Positions 1-15,000 of a stretch of DNA of 64,000 bases are shown here, one piece after another. Source of the stretch: Pristionchus mayeri (taxonomy: Eukaryota; Nematoda; Chromadorea; Rhabditida; Neodiplogasteridae); assembly GCA_036245805.1 (NCBI GenBank), contig BTRK01000003.1, forward strand, positions 43,390,044-43,454,043, given 5' to 3'. Under the pieces are notes generated by a model. The model was not told the origin of the DNA and did no database searches. It was given only the letters and a program-made list of their open reading frames with translations. The position numbers and the translations under genes were made by a program. Position 1 is the first letter of the stretch, and each line of letters starts with the position of its first letter.

Positions 1-3000
1 TGGGTGTGTGCGTTCACCAGCTTAATTTTGGGTGTGTACTCTCACCAGCTTAATTTTGGGTGTGTCCTCTCACCAGCTTAATTTTGGGTGTGTTCTCTCA
101 CCAGCCTAATTTTGGGTGTGTGCGTTCACCAGCTTAATTTTGGGTGTGTACTCTCACCAGCTTAATTTTGGGTGTGTGCTTTCACCAGCTTAACTTTGGG
201 TGTGCACTCTCACCAGCTTAATTTTGGGTGTGTCCTCTCACCAGCTTAATTTTCGGTGTGTACTCTCACCAGCTTAATTTTGGGTGTGTTCTCACACGAG
301 CTTAATTTTGGGTGTGTGCTTTCACCAGCTTAATTTTGGGTGCGTACTCTCACCAGCTTAATTTTGGGTGTGTGCGTTCACCAGCTTAATTTTGGGTGTG
401 TACTCTCACCAGCTTTATTTTGGGTGTGTCCTCTCACCAGCTTAATTTTGGGTGTGTCCTCTCACCAGCTTAATTTTGGGTGTGTGCTTTCACCAGCTTA
501 ACTTTGGGTGTGCACTCTCACCAGCTTAATTTTGGGTGTGTCCTCTCACCAGCTTAATTTTCGGTGTGTACTCTCACCAGCTTAATTTTGGGTGTGTGCT
601 TTCACCAGCTTAATTTTGGGTGTGTGCGTTCACCAACTTAATTTTGGGTGTGTACTCTCACCAGCTTAATTTTGGGTGTGTCCTCTCACCAGCTTAATTT
701 TGGGTGTGTTCTCTCACCAGCCTAATTTTGGGTGTGTGCGTTCACCAGCTTAATTTTGGGTGTGTACTCTCACCAGCTTAATTTTGGGTGTGTACTCTCA
801 CCAGCTTAATTTTGGGTGTGTCCTCTCACCAGCTTAATTTTGGGTGTGTTCTCTCACCAGCTTAATTTTGGGTGTGTGCTTTCACGAGCTTAATTTTGGG
901 TGTGTTCTCACACGAGCTTAATTTTGGGTGTGTTCTCACACGAGCTTAATTTTGGGTGTGTCCTCTACCAGCTTAATTTTGGGTGTGTTCTCTCACCAGC
1001 TTAATTTTGGGTGTGTCCTCTCACCAGTTTAATTTTGGGTGTGTTCTCTCACCAGCTTAATTTTGGGTGTGTTCTCTCCCCAGCTTAATTTTGGGTGTGT
1101 ACTCTCACCAGCTTAATTTTGGGTGTGTCCTCTCACCAGCTTAATTTTGGGTGTGTTCTCTCACCAGCTTAATTTTGGGTGTGTTCTCTCACCAGCTTAA
1201 TTTTGGGTGTGTCCTCTCACCAGCTTAATTTTGGGTGTGTCCTCTACCAGCTTAATTTTGGGTGTGTTCTCTCACCAGCTTAATTTTGGGTGTGTGCTTT
1301 CACGAGCTTAATTTTGGGTGTGTTCTCACACGAGCTTAATTTTGGGTGTGTTCTCACACGAGCTTAATTTTGGGTGTGTCCTCTACCAGCTTAATTTTGG
1401 GTGTGTTCTCTCACCAGCTTAATTTTGGGTGTGTGCTTTCACCAGCTTAATTTTGGGTGTGTACTCTCACCAGCTTAATTTTGGGTGTGTGCGTTCACCA
1501 GCTTAATTTTGGGTGTGTACTCTCACCAGCTTAATTTTGGGTGTGTCCTCTCACCAGCTTAATTTTGGGTGTGTCCTCTCACCAGCTTAATTTTGGGTGT
1601 GTCCTCTCACCAGCTTAATTTTGGGTGTGTTCTCTCACCAGCTTAATTTTGGGTGTGTACTCTCACCAGCTTAATTTTGGGTGTGTCCTCTCACCAGTTT
1701 AATTTTGGGTGTGTTCTCTCACCAGCTTAATTTTGGGTGTGTTCTCTCCCCAGCTTAATTTTGGGTGTGTACTCTCACCAGCTTAATTTTGGGTGTGTCC
1801 TCTCACCAGCTTAATTTTGGGTGTGTTCTCTCACCAGCTTAATTTTGGGTGTGTTCTCTCACCAGCTTAATTTTGGGTGTGTTCTCTCACCAGCTTAATT
1901 TTGGGTGTGTGCTTTCACGAGCTTAATTTTGGGTGTGTTCTCACACGAGCTTAATTTTGGGTGTGTTCTCACACGAGCTTAATTTTGGGTGTGTCCTCTA
2001 CCAGCTTAATTTTGGGTGTGTTCTCTCACCAGCTTAATTTTGGGTGTGTGCTTTCACCAGCTTAATTTTGGGTGTGTACTCTCACCAGCTTAATTTTGGG
2101 TGTGTGCGTTCACCAGCTTAATTTTGGGTGTGTACTCTCACCAGCTTAATTTTGGGTGTGTCCTCTCACCAGCTTAATTTTGGGTGTGTCCTCTCACCAG
2201 CTTAATTTTGGGTGTGTCCTCTCACCAGCTTAATTTTGGGTGTGTTCTCTCACCAGCTTAATTTTGGGTGTGTGCTTTCACCAGCTTAATTTTGGGTGTG
2301 TGCTCTCACCAGCTTAATTTTGGGTGTGTGCGTTCACCAGCTTAATTTTGGGTGTGTACTCTCACCAGCTTAATTTTGGGTGTGTCCTCTCACCAGCTTA
2401 ATTTTGGGTGTGTTCTCTCACCAGCTTAATTTTGGGTGTGTGCTTTCACGAGCTTAATTTTGGGTGTGTTCTCACACGAGCTTAATTTTGGGTGTGTTCT
2501 CACACGAGCTTAATTTTGGGTGTGTCCTCTACCAGCTTAATTTTGGGTGTGTTCTCTCACCAGCTTAATTTTGGGTGTGTGCTTTCACCAGCTTAATTTT
2601 GGGTGTGTACTCTCACCAGCTTAATTTTGGGTGTGTACTCTCACCAGCTTAATTTTGGGTGTGTGCGTTCACCAGCTTAATTTTGGGTGTGTACTCTCAC
2701 CAGCTTAATTTTGGGTGTGTCCTCTCACCAGCTTAATTTTGGGTGTGTTCTCTCACCAGCTTAATTTTGGGTGTGTGCTTTCACGAGCTTAATTTTGGGT
2801 GTGTTCTCACACGAGCTTAATTTTGGGTGTGTTCTCACACGAGCTTAATTTTGGGTGTGTCCTCTACCAGCTTAATTTTGGGTGTGTTCTCTCACCAGCT
2901 TAATTTTGGGTGTGTGCTTTCACCAGCTTAATTTTGGGTGTGTACTCTCACCAGCTTAATTTTGGGTGTGTGCTTTCACCAGCTTTATTTTGGGTGTGTA

Positions 3001-6000
3001 CTCTCACCAGCTTAATTTTGGGTGTGTCCTCTCACCAGCTTAATTTTGGGTGTGTTCTCTCACCAGCTTAATTTTGGGTGTGTACTCTCACCAGCTTAAT
3101 TTTGGGTGTGTCCTCTCACCAGTTTAATTTTGGGTGTGTCCTCTCACCAGCTTAATTTTGGGTGTGTGCGTTCACCAGCTTAATTTTGGGTGTGTACTCT
3201 CACCAGCTTAATTTTGGGTGTGTCCTCTCACCAGCTTAATTTTGGGTGTGTACTCTCACCAGCTTAATTTTGGGTGTGTGCTTTCACCAGCTTTATTTTG
3301 GGTGTGTACTCTCACCAGCTTAATTTTGGGTGTGTCCTCTCACCAGCTTAATTTTGGGTGTGTTCTCTCACCAGCTTAATTTTGGGTGTGTACTCTCACC
3401 AGCTTAATTTTGGGTGTGTGCTTTCACGAGCTTAATTTTGGGTGTGTTCTCACACGAGCTTAATTTTGGGTGTGTTCTCACACGAGCTTAATTTTGGGTG
3501 TGTCCTCTACCAGCTTAATTTTGGGTGTGTTCTCTCACCAGCTTAATTTTGGGTGTGTGCTTTCACCAGCTTAATTTTGGGTGTGTACTCTCACCAGCTT
3601 AATTTTGGGTGTGTGCTTTCACCAGCTTTATTTTGGGTGTGTACTCTCACCAGCTTAATTTTGGGTGTGTCCTCTCACCAGCTTAATTTTGGGTGTGTTC
3701 TCTCACCAGCTTAATTTTGGGTGTGTACTCTCACCAGCTTAATTTTGGGTGTGTACTCTCACCAGCTTAATTTTGGGTGTGTCCTCTCACCAGTTTAATT
3801 TTGGGTGTGTTCTCTCACCAGCTTAATTTTGGGTGTGTTCTCTCCCCAGCTTAATTTTGGGTGTGTACTCTCACCAGCTTAATTTTGGGTGTGTCCTCTC
3901 ACCAGCTTAATTTTGGGTGTGTTCTCTCACCAGCTTAATTTTGGGTGTGTTCTCTCACCAGCTTTATTTTGGGTGTGTACTCTCACCAGCTTAATTTTGG
4001 GTGTGTCCTCTCACCAGCTTAATTTTGGGTGCGTTCTCTCACCAGCTTAATTTTGGGTGTGTGCTTTCACCAGCTTTATTTTGGGTGTGTACTCTCACCA
4101 GCTTAATTTTGGGTGTGTCCTCTCACCAGCTTAATTTTGGGTGTGTTCTCTCACCAGCTTAATTTTGGGTGTGTACTCTCACCAGCTTAATTTTGGGTGT
4201 GTCCTCTCACCAGTTTAATTTTGGGTGTGTGCTTTCACCAGCTTTATTTTGGGTGTGTACTCTCACCAGCTTAATTTTGGGTGTGTCCTCTCACCAGCTT
4301 AATTTTGGGTGTGTTCTCTCACCAGCTTAATTTTGGGTGTGTGCTTTCACCAGCTTAATTTTGGGTGTGTCCTCTACCAGCTTAATTTTGGGTGTGTTCT
4401 CTCACCAGCTTAATTTTGGGTGTGTGCTTTCACGAGCTTAATTTTGGGTGTGTTCTCACACGAGCTTAATTTTGGGTGTGTTCTCACACGAGCTTAATTT
4501 TGGGTGTGTCCTCTACCAGCTTAATTTTGGGTGTGTTCTCTCACCAGCTTAATTTTGGGTGTGTGCTTTCACCAGCTTAATTTTGGGTGTGTACTCTCAC
4601 CAGCTTAATTTTGGGTGTGTCCTCTCACCAGCTTAATTTTGGTTGTGTCCTCTACCAGCTTAATTTTGGGTGTGTTCTCTCACCAGCTTAATTTTGGGTG
4701 TGTTCTCTCACCAGCTTAATTTTGGGTGTGTGCTTTCACCAGCTTAATTTTGGGTGTGTACTCTCACTAGCTTAATTTTGGGTGTGTGCTTTCACCAGCT
4801 TTATTTTGGGTGTGTACTCTCACCAGCTTAATTTTGGGTGTGTCCTCTCACCAGCTTAATTTTGGGTGTGTTCTCTCACCAGCTTAATTTTGGGTGTGTG
4901 CTTTCACCAGCTTTATTTTGGGTGTGTACTCTCACCAGCTTAATTTTGGGTGTGTCCTCTCACCAGCTTAATTTTGGGTGTGTTCTCTCACCAGCTTAAT
5001 TTTGGGTGTGTACTCTCACCAGCTTAATTTTGGGTGTGTTCTCTCACCAGCTTAATTTTGGGTGTGTGCTTTCACCAGCTTTATTTTGGGTGTGTACTCT
5101 CACCAGCTTAATTTTGGGTGTGTCCTCTCACCAGCTTAATTTTGGGTGTGTTCTCTCACCAGCTTAATTTTGGGTGTGTACTCTCACCAGCTTAATTTTG
5201 GGTGTGTCCTCTCACCAGTTTAATTTTGGGTGTGTCCTCTCACCAGCTTAATTTTGGTTGTGTCCTCTACCAGCTTAATTTTGGGTGTGTTCTCTCACCA
5301 GCTTAATTTTGGGTGTGTTCTCTCACCAGCTTAATTTTGGGTGTGTGCTTTCACCAGCTTAATTTTGGGTGTGTACTCTCACTAGCTTAATTTTGGGTGT
5401 GTGCTTTCACCAGCTTTATTTTGGGTGTGTACTCTCACCAGCTTAATTTTGGGTGTGTCCTCTCACCAGCTTAATTTTGGGTGTGTGCTTTCACCAGCTT
5501 TATTTTGGGTGTGTACTCTCACCAGCTTAATTTTGGGTGTGTCCTCTCACCAGCTTAATTTTGGGTGTGTTCTCTCACCAGCTTAATTTTGGGTGTGTAC
5601 TCTCACCAGCTTAATTTTGGGTGTGTCCTCTCACCAGTTTAATTTTGGGTGTGTCCTCTCACCAGCTTAATTTTGGTTGTGTCCTCTACCAGCTTAATTT
5701 TGGGTGTGTTCTCTCACCAGCTTAATTTTGGGTGTGTTCTCTCACCAGCTTAATTTTGGGTGTGTGCTTTCACCAGCTTAATTTTGGGTGTGTACTCTCA
5801 CCAGCTTAATTTTGGGTGTGTGCTTTCACCAGCTTTATTTTGGGTGTGTACTCTCACCAGCTTAATTTTGGGTGTGTCCTCTCACCAGCTTAATTTTGGG
5901 TGTGTTCTCTCACCAGCTTAATTTTGGGTGTGTACTCTCACCAGCTTAATTTTGGGTGTGTCCTCTCACCAGTTTAATTTTGGGTGTGTTCTCTCACCAG

Positions 6001-9000
6001 CTTAATTTTGGGTGTGTTCTCTCCCCAGCTTAATTTTGGGTGTGTACTCTCACCAGCTTAATTTTGGGTGTGTACTCTCACCAGCTTAATTTTGGGTGTG
6101 TCCTCTCACCAGCTTAATTTTGGGTGTGTGCTTTCACCAGCTTTATTTTGGGTGTGTACTCTCACCAGCTTAATTTTGGGTGTGTCCTCTCACCAGCTTA
6201 ATTTTGGGTGTGTCCTCTACCAGCTTAATTTTGGGTGTGTTCTCTCACCAGCTTAATTTTGGGTGTGTTCTCTCACCAGCTTAATTTTGGGTGTGTGCTT
6301 TCACCAGCTTAATTTTGGGTGTGTACTCTCACCAGCTTAATTTTGGGTGTGTGCTTTCACCAGCTTTATTTTGGGTGTGTACTCTCACCAGCTTAATTTT
6401 GGGTGTGTCCTCTCACCAGCTTAATTTTGGGTGTGTTCTCTCACCAGCTTAATTTTGGGTGTGTACTCTCACCAGCTTAATTTTGGGTGTGTCCTCTCAC
6501 CAGTTTAATTTTGGGTGTGTTCTCTCACCAGCTTAATTTTGGGTGTGTTCTCTCCCCCGCTTAATTTTGGGTGTGTACTCTCACCAGCTTAATTTTGGGT
6601 GTGTACTCTCACCAGCTTAATTTTGGGTGTGTCCTCTCACCAGCTTAATTTTGGGTGTGTGCTTTCACCAGCTTTATTTTGGGTGTGTACTCTCACCAGC
6701 TTTATTTTGGGTGTGTACTCTCACCAGCTTAATTTTGGGTGTGTCCTCTCACCAGCTTAATTTTGGGTGTGTTCTCTCACCAGCTTAATTTTGGGTGTGT
6801 TCTCTCACCAGCTTAATTTTGGGTGTGTCCTCTCACCAGCTTAATTTTGGGTGTGTCCTCTACCAGCTTAATTTTGGGTGTGTTCTCTCACCAGCTTAAT
6901 TTTGGGTGTGTGCTTTCACCAGCTTAATTTTGGGTGTGTACTCTCACCAGCTTAATTTTGGGTGTGTGCGTTCACCAGCTTAATTTTGGGTGTGTTCTCT
7001 CACCAGCTTAATTTTGGGTGTGTTCTCTCCCCAGCTTAATTTTGGGTGTGTACTCTCACCAGCTTAATTTTGGGTGTGTCCTCTCACCAGCTTAATTTTG
7101 GGTGTGTTCTCTCACCAGCTTAATTTTGGGTGTGTCCTCTCACCAGCTTAATTTTGGGTGTGTCCTCTACCAGCTTAATTTTGGGTGTGTTCTCTCACCA
7201 GCTTAATTTTGGGTGTGTGCTTTCACCAGCTTAATTTTGGGTGTGTACTCTCACCAGCTTAATTTTGGGTGTGTGCGTTCACCAGCTTAATTTTGGGTGT
7301 GTTCTCTCACCAGCTTAATTTTGGGTGTGTTCTCTCCCCAGCTTAATTTTGGGTGTGTACTCTCACCAGCTTAATTTTGGGTGTGTCCTCTCACCAGCTT
7401 AATTTTGGGTGTGTTCTCTCACCAGCTTAATTTTGGGTGTGTTCTCTCACCAGCTTAATTTTGGGTGTGTCCTCTCACCAGCTTAATTTTGGGTGTGTCC
7501 TCTACCAGCTTAATTTTGGGTGTGTTCTCTCACCAGCTTAATTTTGGGTGTGTTCTCTCACCAGCTTAATTTTGGGTGTGTGCTTTCACCAGCTTAATTT
7601 TGGGTGTGTACTCTCACCAGCTTAATTTTGGGTGTGTGCTTTCACCAGCTTTATTTTGGGTGTGTACTCTCACCAGCTTAATTTTGGGTGTGTCCTCTCA
7701 CCAGCTTAATTTTGGGTGTGTTCTCTCACCAGCTTAATTTTGGGTGTGTACTCTCACCAGCTTAATTTTGGGTGTGTCCTCTCACCAGTTTAATTTTGGG
7801 TGTGTTCTCTCACCAGCTTAATTTTGGGTGTGTTCTCTCCCCAGCTTAATTTTGGGTGTGTTCTCTCACCAGCTTAATTTTGGGTGTGTCCTCTCACCAG
7901 CTTAATTTTGGGTGTGTTCTCTCACCAGCTTTATTTTGGGTGTGTACTCTCACCAGCTTAATTTTGGGTGTGTCCTCTCACCAGCTTAATTTTGGGTGTG
8001 TTCTCTCACCAGCTTAATTTTGGGTGTGTTCTCTCACCAGCTTAATTTTGGGTGTGTCCTCTCACCAGCTTAATTTTGGGTGTGTCCTCTACCAGCTTAA
8101 TTTTGGGTGTGTTCTCTCACCAGCTTAATTTTGGGTGTGTGCTTTCACCAGCTTAATTTTGGGTGTGTACTCTCACCAGCTTAATTTTGGGTGTGTGCGT
8201 TCACCAGCTTAATTTTGGGTGTGTTCTCTCACCAGCTTAATTTTGGGTGTGTTCTCTCCCCAGCTTAATTTTGGGTGTGTACTCTCACCAGCTTAATTTT
8301 GGGTGTGTCCTCTCACCAGCTTAATTTTGGGTGTGTTCTCTCACCAGCTTAATTTTGGGTGTGTTCTCTCACCAGCTTAATTTTGGGTGTGTCCTCTCAC
8401 CAGCTCAATTTTGGGTGTGTGCTTTCACCAGCTTAATTTTGGGTGTGTACTCTCACCAGCTTAATTTTGGGTGTGTGCTTTCACCAGCTTTATTTTGGGT
8501 GTGTACTCTCACCAGCTTAATTTTGGGTGTGTCCTCTCACCAGCTTAATTTTGGGTGTGTTCTCTCACCAGCTTAATTTTGGGTGTGTACTCTCACCAGC
8601 TTAATTTTGGGTGTGTCCTCTCACCAGTTTAATTTTGGGTGTGTTCTCTCACCAGCTTAATTTTGGGTGTGTTCTCTCCCCAGCTTAATTTTGGGTGTGT
8701 TCTCTCACCAGCTTAATTTTGGGTGTGTCCTCTCACCAGCTTAATTTTGGGTGTGTTCTCTCACCAGCTTTATTTTGGGTGTGTACTCTCACCAGCTTAA
8801 TTTTGGGTGTGTCCTCTCACCAGCTTAATTTTGGGTGTGTTCTCACACGAGCTTAATTTTGGGTGTGTCCTCTACCAGCTTAATTTTGGGTGTGTTCTCT
8901 CACCAGCTTAATTTTGGGTGTGTGCTTTCACCAGCTTAATTTTGGGTGTGTACTCTCACCAGCTTAATTTTGGGTGTGTGCTTTCACCAGCTTTATTTTG

Positions 9001-12000
9001 GGTGCGTACTCTCACCAGCTTAATTTTGGGTGTGTCCTCTCACCAGCTTAATTTTGGGTGTGTACTCTCACCAGCTTAATTTTGGGTGTGTACTCTCACC
9101 AGCTTAATTTTGGGTGTGTCCTCTCACCAGTTTAATTTTGGGTGTGTTCTCTCACCAGCTTAATTTTGGGTGTGTTCTCTCCCCAGCTTAATTTTGGGTG
9201 TGTACTCTCACCAGCTTAATTTTGGGTGTGTTCTCTCCCCAGCTTAATTTTGGGTGTGTACTCTCACCAGCTTAATTTTGGGTGTGTCCGCTCACCAGCT
9301 TAATTTTGGGTGTGTTCTCTCACCAGCTTAATTTTGGGTGTGTTCTCTCACCAGCTTAATTTTGGGTGTGTCCTCTCACCAGCTTAATTTTGGGTGTGTC
9401 CTCTACCAGCTTAATTTTGGGTGTGTTCTCTCACCAGCTTAATTTTGGGTGTGTTCTCTCACCAGCTTAATTTTGGATGTGTGCTTTCACCAGCTTAATT
9501 TTGGGTGTGTACTCTCACCAGCTTAATTTTGGGTGTGTGCTTTCACCAGCTTTATTTTGGGTGTGTACTCTCACCAGCTTAATTTTGGGTGTGTCCTCTC
9601 ACCAGCTTAATTTTGGGTGTGTTCTCTCACCAGCTTAATTTTGGGTGTGTACTCTCACCAGCTTAATTTTGGGTGTGTCCTCTCACCAGTTTAATTTTGG
9701 GTGTGTTCTCTCACCAGCTTAATTTTGGGTGTGTTCTCTCCCCAGCTTAATTTTGGGTGTGTACTCTCACCAGCTTAATTTTGGGTGTGTCCTCTCACCA
9801 GCTTAATTTTGGGTGTGTTCTCTCACCAGCTTAATTTTGGGTGTGTTCTCTCACCAGCTTAATTTTGGGTGTGTTCTCTCACCAGCTTAATTTTGGGTGT
9901 GTCCTCTCACCAGCTTAATTTTGGGTGTGTCCTCTACCAGCTTAATTTTGGGTGTGTTCTCTCACCAGCTTAATTTTGGGTGTGTGCTTTCACGAGCTTA
10001 ATTTTGGGTGTGTTCTCACACGAGCTTAATTTTGGGTGTGTTCTCACACGAGCTTAATTTTGGGTGTGTCCTCTACCAGCTTAATTTTGGGTGTGTTCTC
10101 TCACCAGCTTAATTTTGGGTGTGTGCTTTCACCAGCTTAATTTTGGGTGTGTACTCTCACCAGCTTAATTTTGGGTGTGTGCTTTCACCAGCTTTATTTT
10201 GGGTGTGTACTCTCACCAGCTTAATTTTGGGTGTGTCCTCTCACCAGCTTAATTTTGGGTGTGTTCTCTCACCAGCTTAATTTTGGGTGTGTCCTCTCAC
10301 CAGCTTAATTTTGGGTGTGTTCTCTCACCAGCTTAATTTTGGGTGTGTACTCTCACCAGCTTAATTTTGGGTGTGTCCTCTCACCAGTTTAATTTTGGGT
10401 GTGTTCTCTCACCAGCTTAATTTTGGGTGTGTGCTTTCACCAGCTTAATTTTGGGTGTGTACTCTCACCAGCTTAATTTTGGGTGTGTCCTCTCACCAGC
10501 TTAATTTTGGGTGTGTTCTCTCACCAGCTTAATTTTGGGTGTGTTCTCTCACCAGCTTAATTTTGGGTGTGTCCTCTCACCAGCTTAATTTTGGGTGTGT
10601 CCTCTACCAGCTTAATTTTGGGTGTGTTCTCTCACCAGCTTAATTTTGGGTGTGTTCTCTCACCAGCTTAATTTTGGGTGTGTGCTTTCACCAGCTTAAT
10701 TTTGGGTGTGTACTCTCACCAGCTTAATTTTGGGTGTGTCCTCTCGCCAGCTTAATTTTGGGTGTGTCCTCTACCAGCTTAATTTTGGGTGTGTTCTCTC
10801 ACCAGCTTAATTTTGGGTGTGTTCTCTCACCAGCTTAATTTTGGGTGTGTCCTCTCACCAGCTTAATTTTGGGTGTGTCCTCTACCAGCTTAATTTTGGG
10901 TGTGTTCTCTCACAAGCTTAATTTTGGGTGTGTGCTTTCACGAGCTTAATTTTGGGTGTGTTCTCACACGAGCTTAATTTTGGGTGTGTTCTCACACGAG
11001 CTTAATTTTGGGTGTGTCCTCTACCAGCTTAATTTTGGGTGTGTTCTCTCACCAGCTTAATTTTGGGTGTGTGCTTTCACCAGCTTAATTTTGGGTGTGT
11101 ACTCTCACCAGCTTAATTTTGGGTGTGTGCTTTCACCAGCTTTATTTTGGGTGTGTACTCTCACCAGCTTAATTTTGGGTGTGTCCTCTCACCAGCTTAA
11201 TTTTGGGTGTGTTCTCTCACCAGCTTAATTTTGGGTGTGTCCTCTCACCAGCTTAATTTTGGGTGTGTTCTCTCACCAGCTTAATTTTGGGTGTGTACTC
11301 TCACCAGCTTAATTTTGGGTGTGTCCTCTCACCAGTTTAATTTTGGGTGTGTTCTCTCACCAGCTTAATTTTGGGTGTGTGCTTTCACCAGCTTAATTTT
11401 GGGTGTGTACTCTCACCAGCTTAATTTTGGGTGTGTCCTCTCACCAGCTTAATTTTGGGTGTGTTCTCTCACCAGCTTAATTTTGGGTGTGTTCTCTCAC
11501 CAGCTTAATTTTGGGTGTGTCCTCTCACCAGCTTAATTTTGGGTGTGTCCTCTACCAGCTTAATTTTGGGTGTGTTCTCTCACCAGCTTAATTTTGGGTG
11601 TGTTCTCTCACCAGCTTAATTTTGGGTGTGTGCTTTCACCAGCTTAATTTTGGGTGTGTACTCTCACCAGCTTAATTTTGGGTGTGTGCTTTCACCAGCT
11701 TTATTTTGGGTGTGTACTCTCACCAGCTTAATTTTGGGTGTGTCCTCTCACCAGCTTAATTTTGGGTGTGTTCTCTCACCAGCTTAATTTTGGGTGTGTA
11801 CTCTCACCAGCTTAATTTTGGGTGTGTCCTCTCACCAGTTTAATTTTGGGTGTGTTCTCTCACCAGCTTATTTTTGGGTGTGTTCTCTCCCCAGCTTAAT
11901 TTTGGGTGTGTACTCTCACCAGCTTAATTTTGGGTGTGTCCTCTCACCAGCTTAATTTTGGGTGTGTTCTCTCACCAGCTTAATTTTGGGTGTGTTCTCT

Positions 12001-15000
12001 CACCAGCTTAATTTGGGTGTGTTCTCTCACCAGCTTAATTTTGGGTGTGTCCTCTCACCAGCTTAATTTTGGGTGTGTCGTCTACCAGCTTAATTTTGGG
12101 TGTGTTCTCTCACCAGCTTAATTTTGGGTGTGTGCTTTCACGAGCTTAATTTTGGATGTGTTCTCACACGAGCTTAATTTTGGGTGTGTTCTCACACCAG
12201 CTTAATTTTGGGTGTGTGCTTTCACCAGCTTTATTTTGGGTGTGTACTCTCACCAGCTTAATTTTGGGTGTGTCCTCTCACCAGCTTAATTTTGGGTGTG
12301 TTCTCTCACCAGCTTAATTTTGGGTGTGTACTCTCACCAGCTTAATTTTGGGTGTGTCCTCTACCAGCTTAATTTTGGGTGTGTTCTCTCACCAGCTTAA
12401 TTTTGGGTGTGTTCTCTCACCAGCTTAATTTTGGGTGTGTGCTTTCACCAGCTTAATTTTGGGTGTGTTCTCTCACCAGCTTAATTTTGGGTGTGTACTC
12501 TCACCAGCTTAATTTTGGGTGTGTCCTCTACCAGCTTAATTTTGGGTGTGTTCTCTCACCAGCTTAATTTTGGGTGTGTTCTCTCCCCAGCTTAATTTTG
12601 GGTGTGTACTCTCACCAGCTTAATTTTGGGTGTGTCCTCTCACCAGCTTAATTTTGGGTGTGTTCTCACACGAGCTTAATTTTGGGTGTGTTCTCACACC
12701 AGCTTAATTTTGGGTGTGTGCTTTCACCAGCTTTATTTTGGGTGTGTACTCTCACCAGCTTAATTTTGGGTGTGTCCTCTCACCAGCTTAATTTTGGGTG
12801 TGTTCTCTCACCAGCTTAATTTTGGGTGTGTCCTCTCACCAGCTTAATTTTGGGTGTGTCCTCTCACCAGCTTAATTTTGGGTGTGTTCTCTCACCAGCT
12901 TAATTTTGGGTGTGTTCTCTCACCAGCTTAATTTGGGTGTGTGCTTTCACCAGCTTAATTTTGGGTGTGTTCTCTCACCAGCTTAATTTTGGGTGTGTAC
13001 TCTCACCAGCTTAATTTTGGGTGTGTCCTCTACCAGCTTAATTTTGGGTGTGTTCTCTCACCAGCTTAATTTGGGTGTGTTCTCTCACCAGCTTAATTTT
13101 GGGTGTGTGCTTTCACCAGCTTAATTTTGGGTGTGTACTCTCACCAGCTAATTTTTGGGTGTGTGCTTTCACCAGCTTTATTTTGGGTGTGTGCTTTCAC
13201 CAGCTTTATTTTGGGTGTGTACTCTCACCAGCTTAATTTTGGGTGTGTTCTCTCCCCAGCTTAATTTTGGGTGTGTACTCTCACCAGCTTAATTTTGGGT
13301 GTGTCCTCTACCAGCTTAATTTTGGGTGTGTTCTCTCACCAGCTTAATTCTGGGTGTGTACTCTCACCAGCTTAATTTTGGGTGTGTCCTCTCACCAGCT
13401 TAATTTTGGGTGTGTTCTCTCCCCAGCTTAATTTTGGGTGTGTACTCTCACCAGCTTAATTTTGGGTGTGTTCTCTCACCAGCTTAATTTTGGGTGTGTT
13501 CTCTCACCAGCTTAATTTTGGGTGTGTCCTCTCACCAGCTTAATTTTGGGTGTGTCCTCTACCAGCTTAATTTTGGGTGTGTTCTCTCACTAGCTTAATT
13601 TTGGTGTGTGCTTTCACCAGCTTAATTTTGGGTGTGTGCTTTCACCAGCTTAATTTTGGGTGTGTACTCTCACCAGCTTAATTTTGGGTGTGTGCGTTCA
13701 CCAGCTTAATTTGGGTGTGTGCTTTCACGAGCTTAATTTTGGGTGTGTGCTTTCACCAGCTTAATTTTGGGTGTGTACTCTCACCAGCTTAATTTTGGGT
13801 GTGTCCTCTCACCAGCTTAATTTTGGGTGTGTCCTCTACCAGCTTAATTTTGGGTGTGTTCTCTCACCAGCTTAATTTTGGGTGTGTCCTCTCACCAGCT
13901 TAATTTTGGGTGTGTTCTCTCACCAGCTTAATTTTGGGTGTGTACTCTCACCAGCTTAATTTTGGGTGTGTCCTCTCACCAGTTTAATTTTGGGTGTGTT
14001 CTCTCACCAGCTTAATTTTGGGTGTGTGCTTTCACCAGCTTAATTTTGGGTGTGTACTCTCACCAGCTTAAATTTTGGGTGTGTCCTCTCACCAGCTTAA
14101 TTTTGGGTGTGTTCTCTCACCAGCTTAATTTTGGGTGTGTTCTCTCACCAGCTTAATTTTGGGTGTGTCCTCTCACCAGCTTAATTTTGGGTGTGTCCTC
14201 TACCAGCTTAATTTTGGGTGTGTTCTCTCACCAGCTTAATTTTGGGTGTGTTCTCTCACCAGCTTAATTTTGGTGTGTGCTTTCACCAGCTTAATTTTGG
14301 GTGTGTACTCTCACCAGCTTAATTTTGGGTGTGTGCTTTCACCAGCTTTATTTTGGGTGTGTACTCTCACCAGCTTAATTTTGGGTGTGTCCTCTCACCA
14401 GCTTAATTTTGGGTGTGTTCTCTCACCAGCTTAATTTTGGGTGTGTACTCTCACCAGCTTAATTTTGGGTGTGTCCTCTCACCAGTTTAATTTTGGTGTG
14501 TTCTCTCACCAGCTTAAATTTTGGGTGTGTTCTCTCCCCAGCTTAATTTTGGGTGTGTACTCTCACCAGCTTAATTTTGGGTGTGTCCTCTCACCAGCTT
14601 AATTTTGGGTGTGTTCTCTCACCAGCTTAATTTTGGGTGTGTACTCTCACCAGCTTAATTTTGGGTGTGTCCTCTCACCAGTTTAATTTTGGGTGTGTTC
14701 TCTCACCAGCTTAATTTTGGGTGTGTGCTTTCACCAGCTTAATTTTGGGTGTGTACTCTCACCAGCTTAATTTTGGGTGTGTCCTCTCACCAGCTTAATT
14801 TTGGGTGTGTTCTCTCACCAGCTTAATTTTGGGTGTGTTCTCTCACCAGCTTAATTTTGGGTGTGTCCTCTCACCAGCTTAATTTTGGGTGTGTCCTCTA
14901 CCAGCTAATTTTGGGTGTGTTCTCTCACCAGCTTAATTTTGGGTGTGTTCTCTCACCAGCTTAATTTTGGGTGTGTGCTTTCACCAGCTTAATTTTTGGG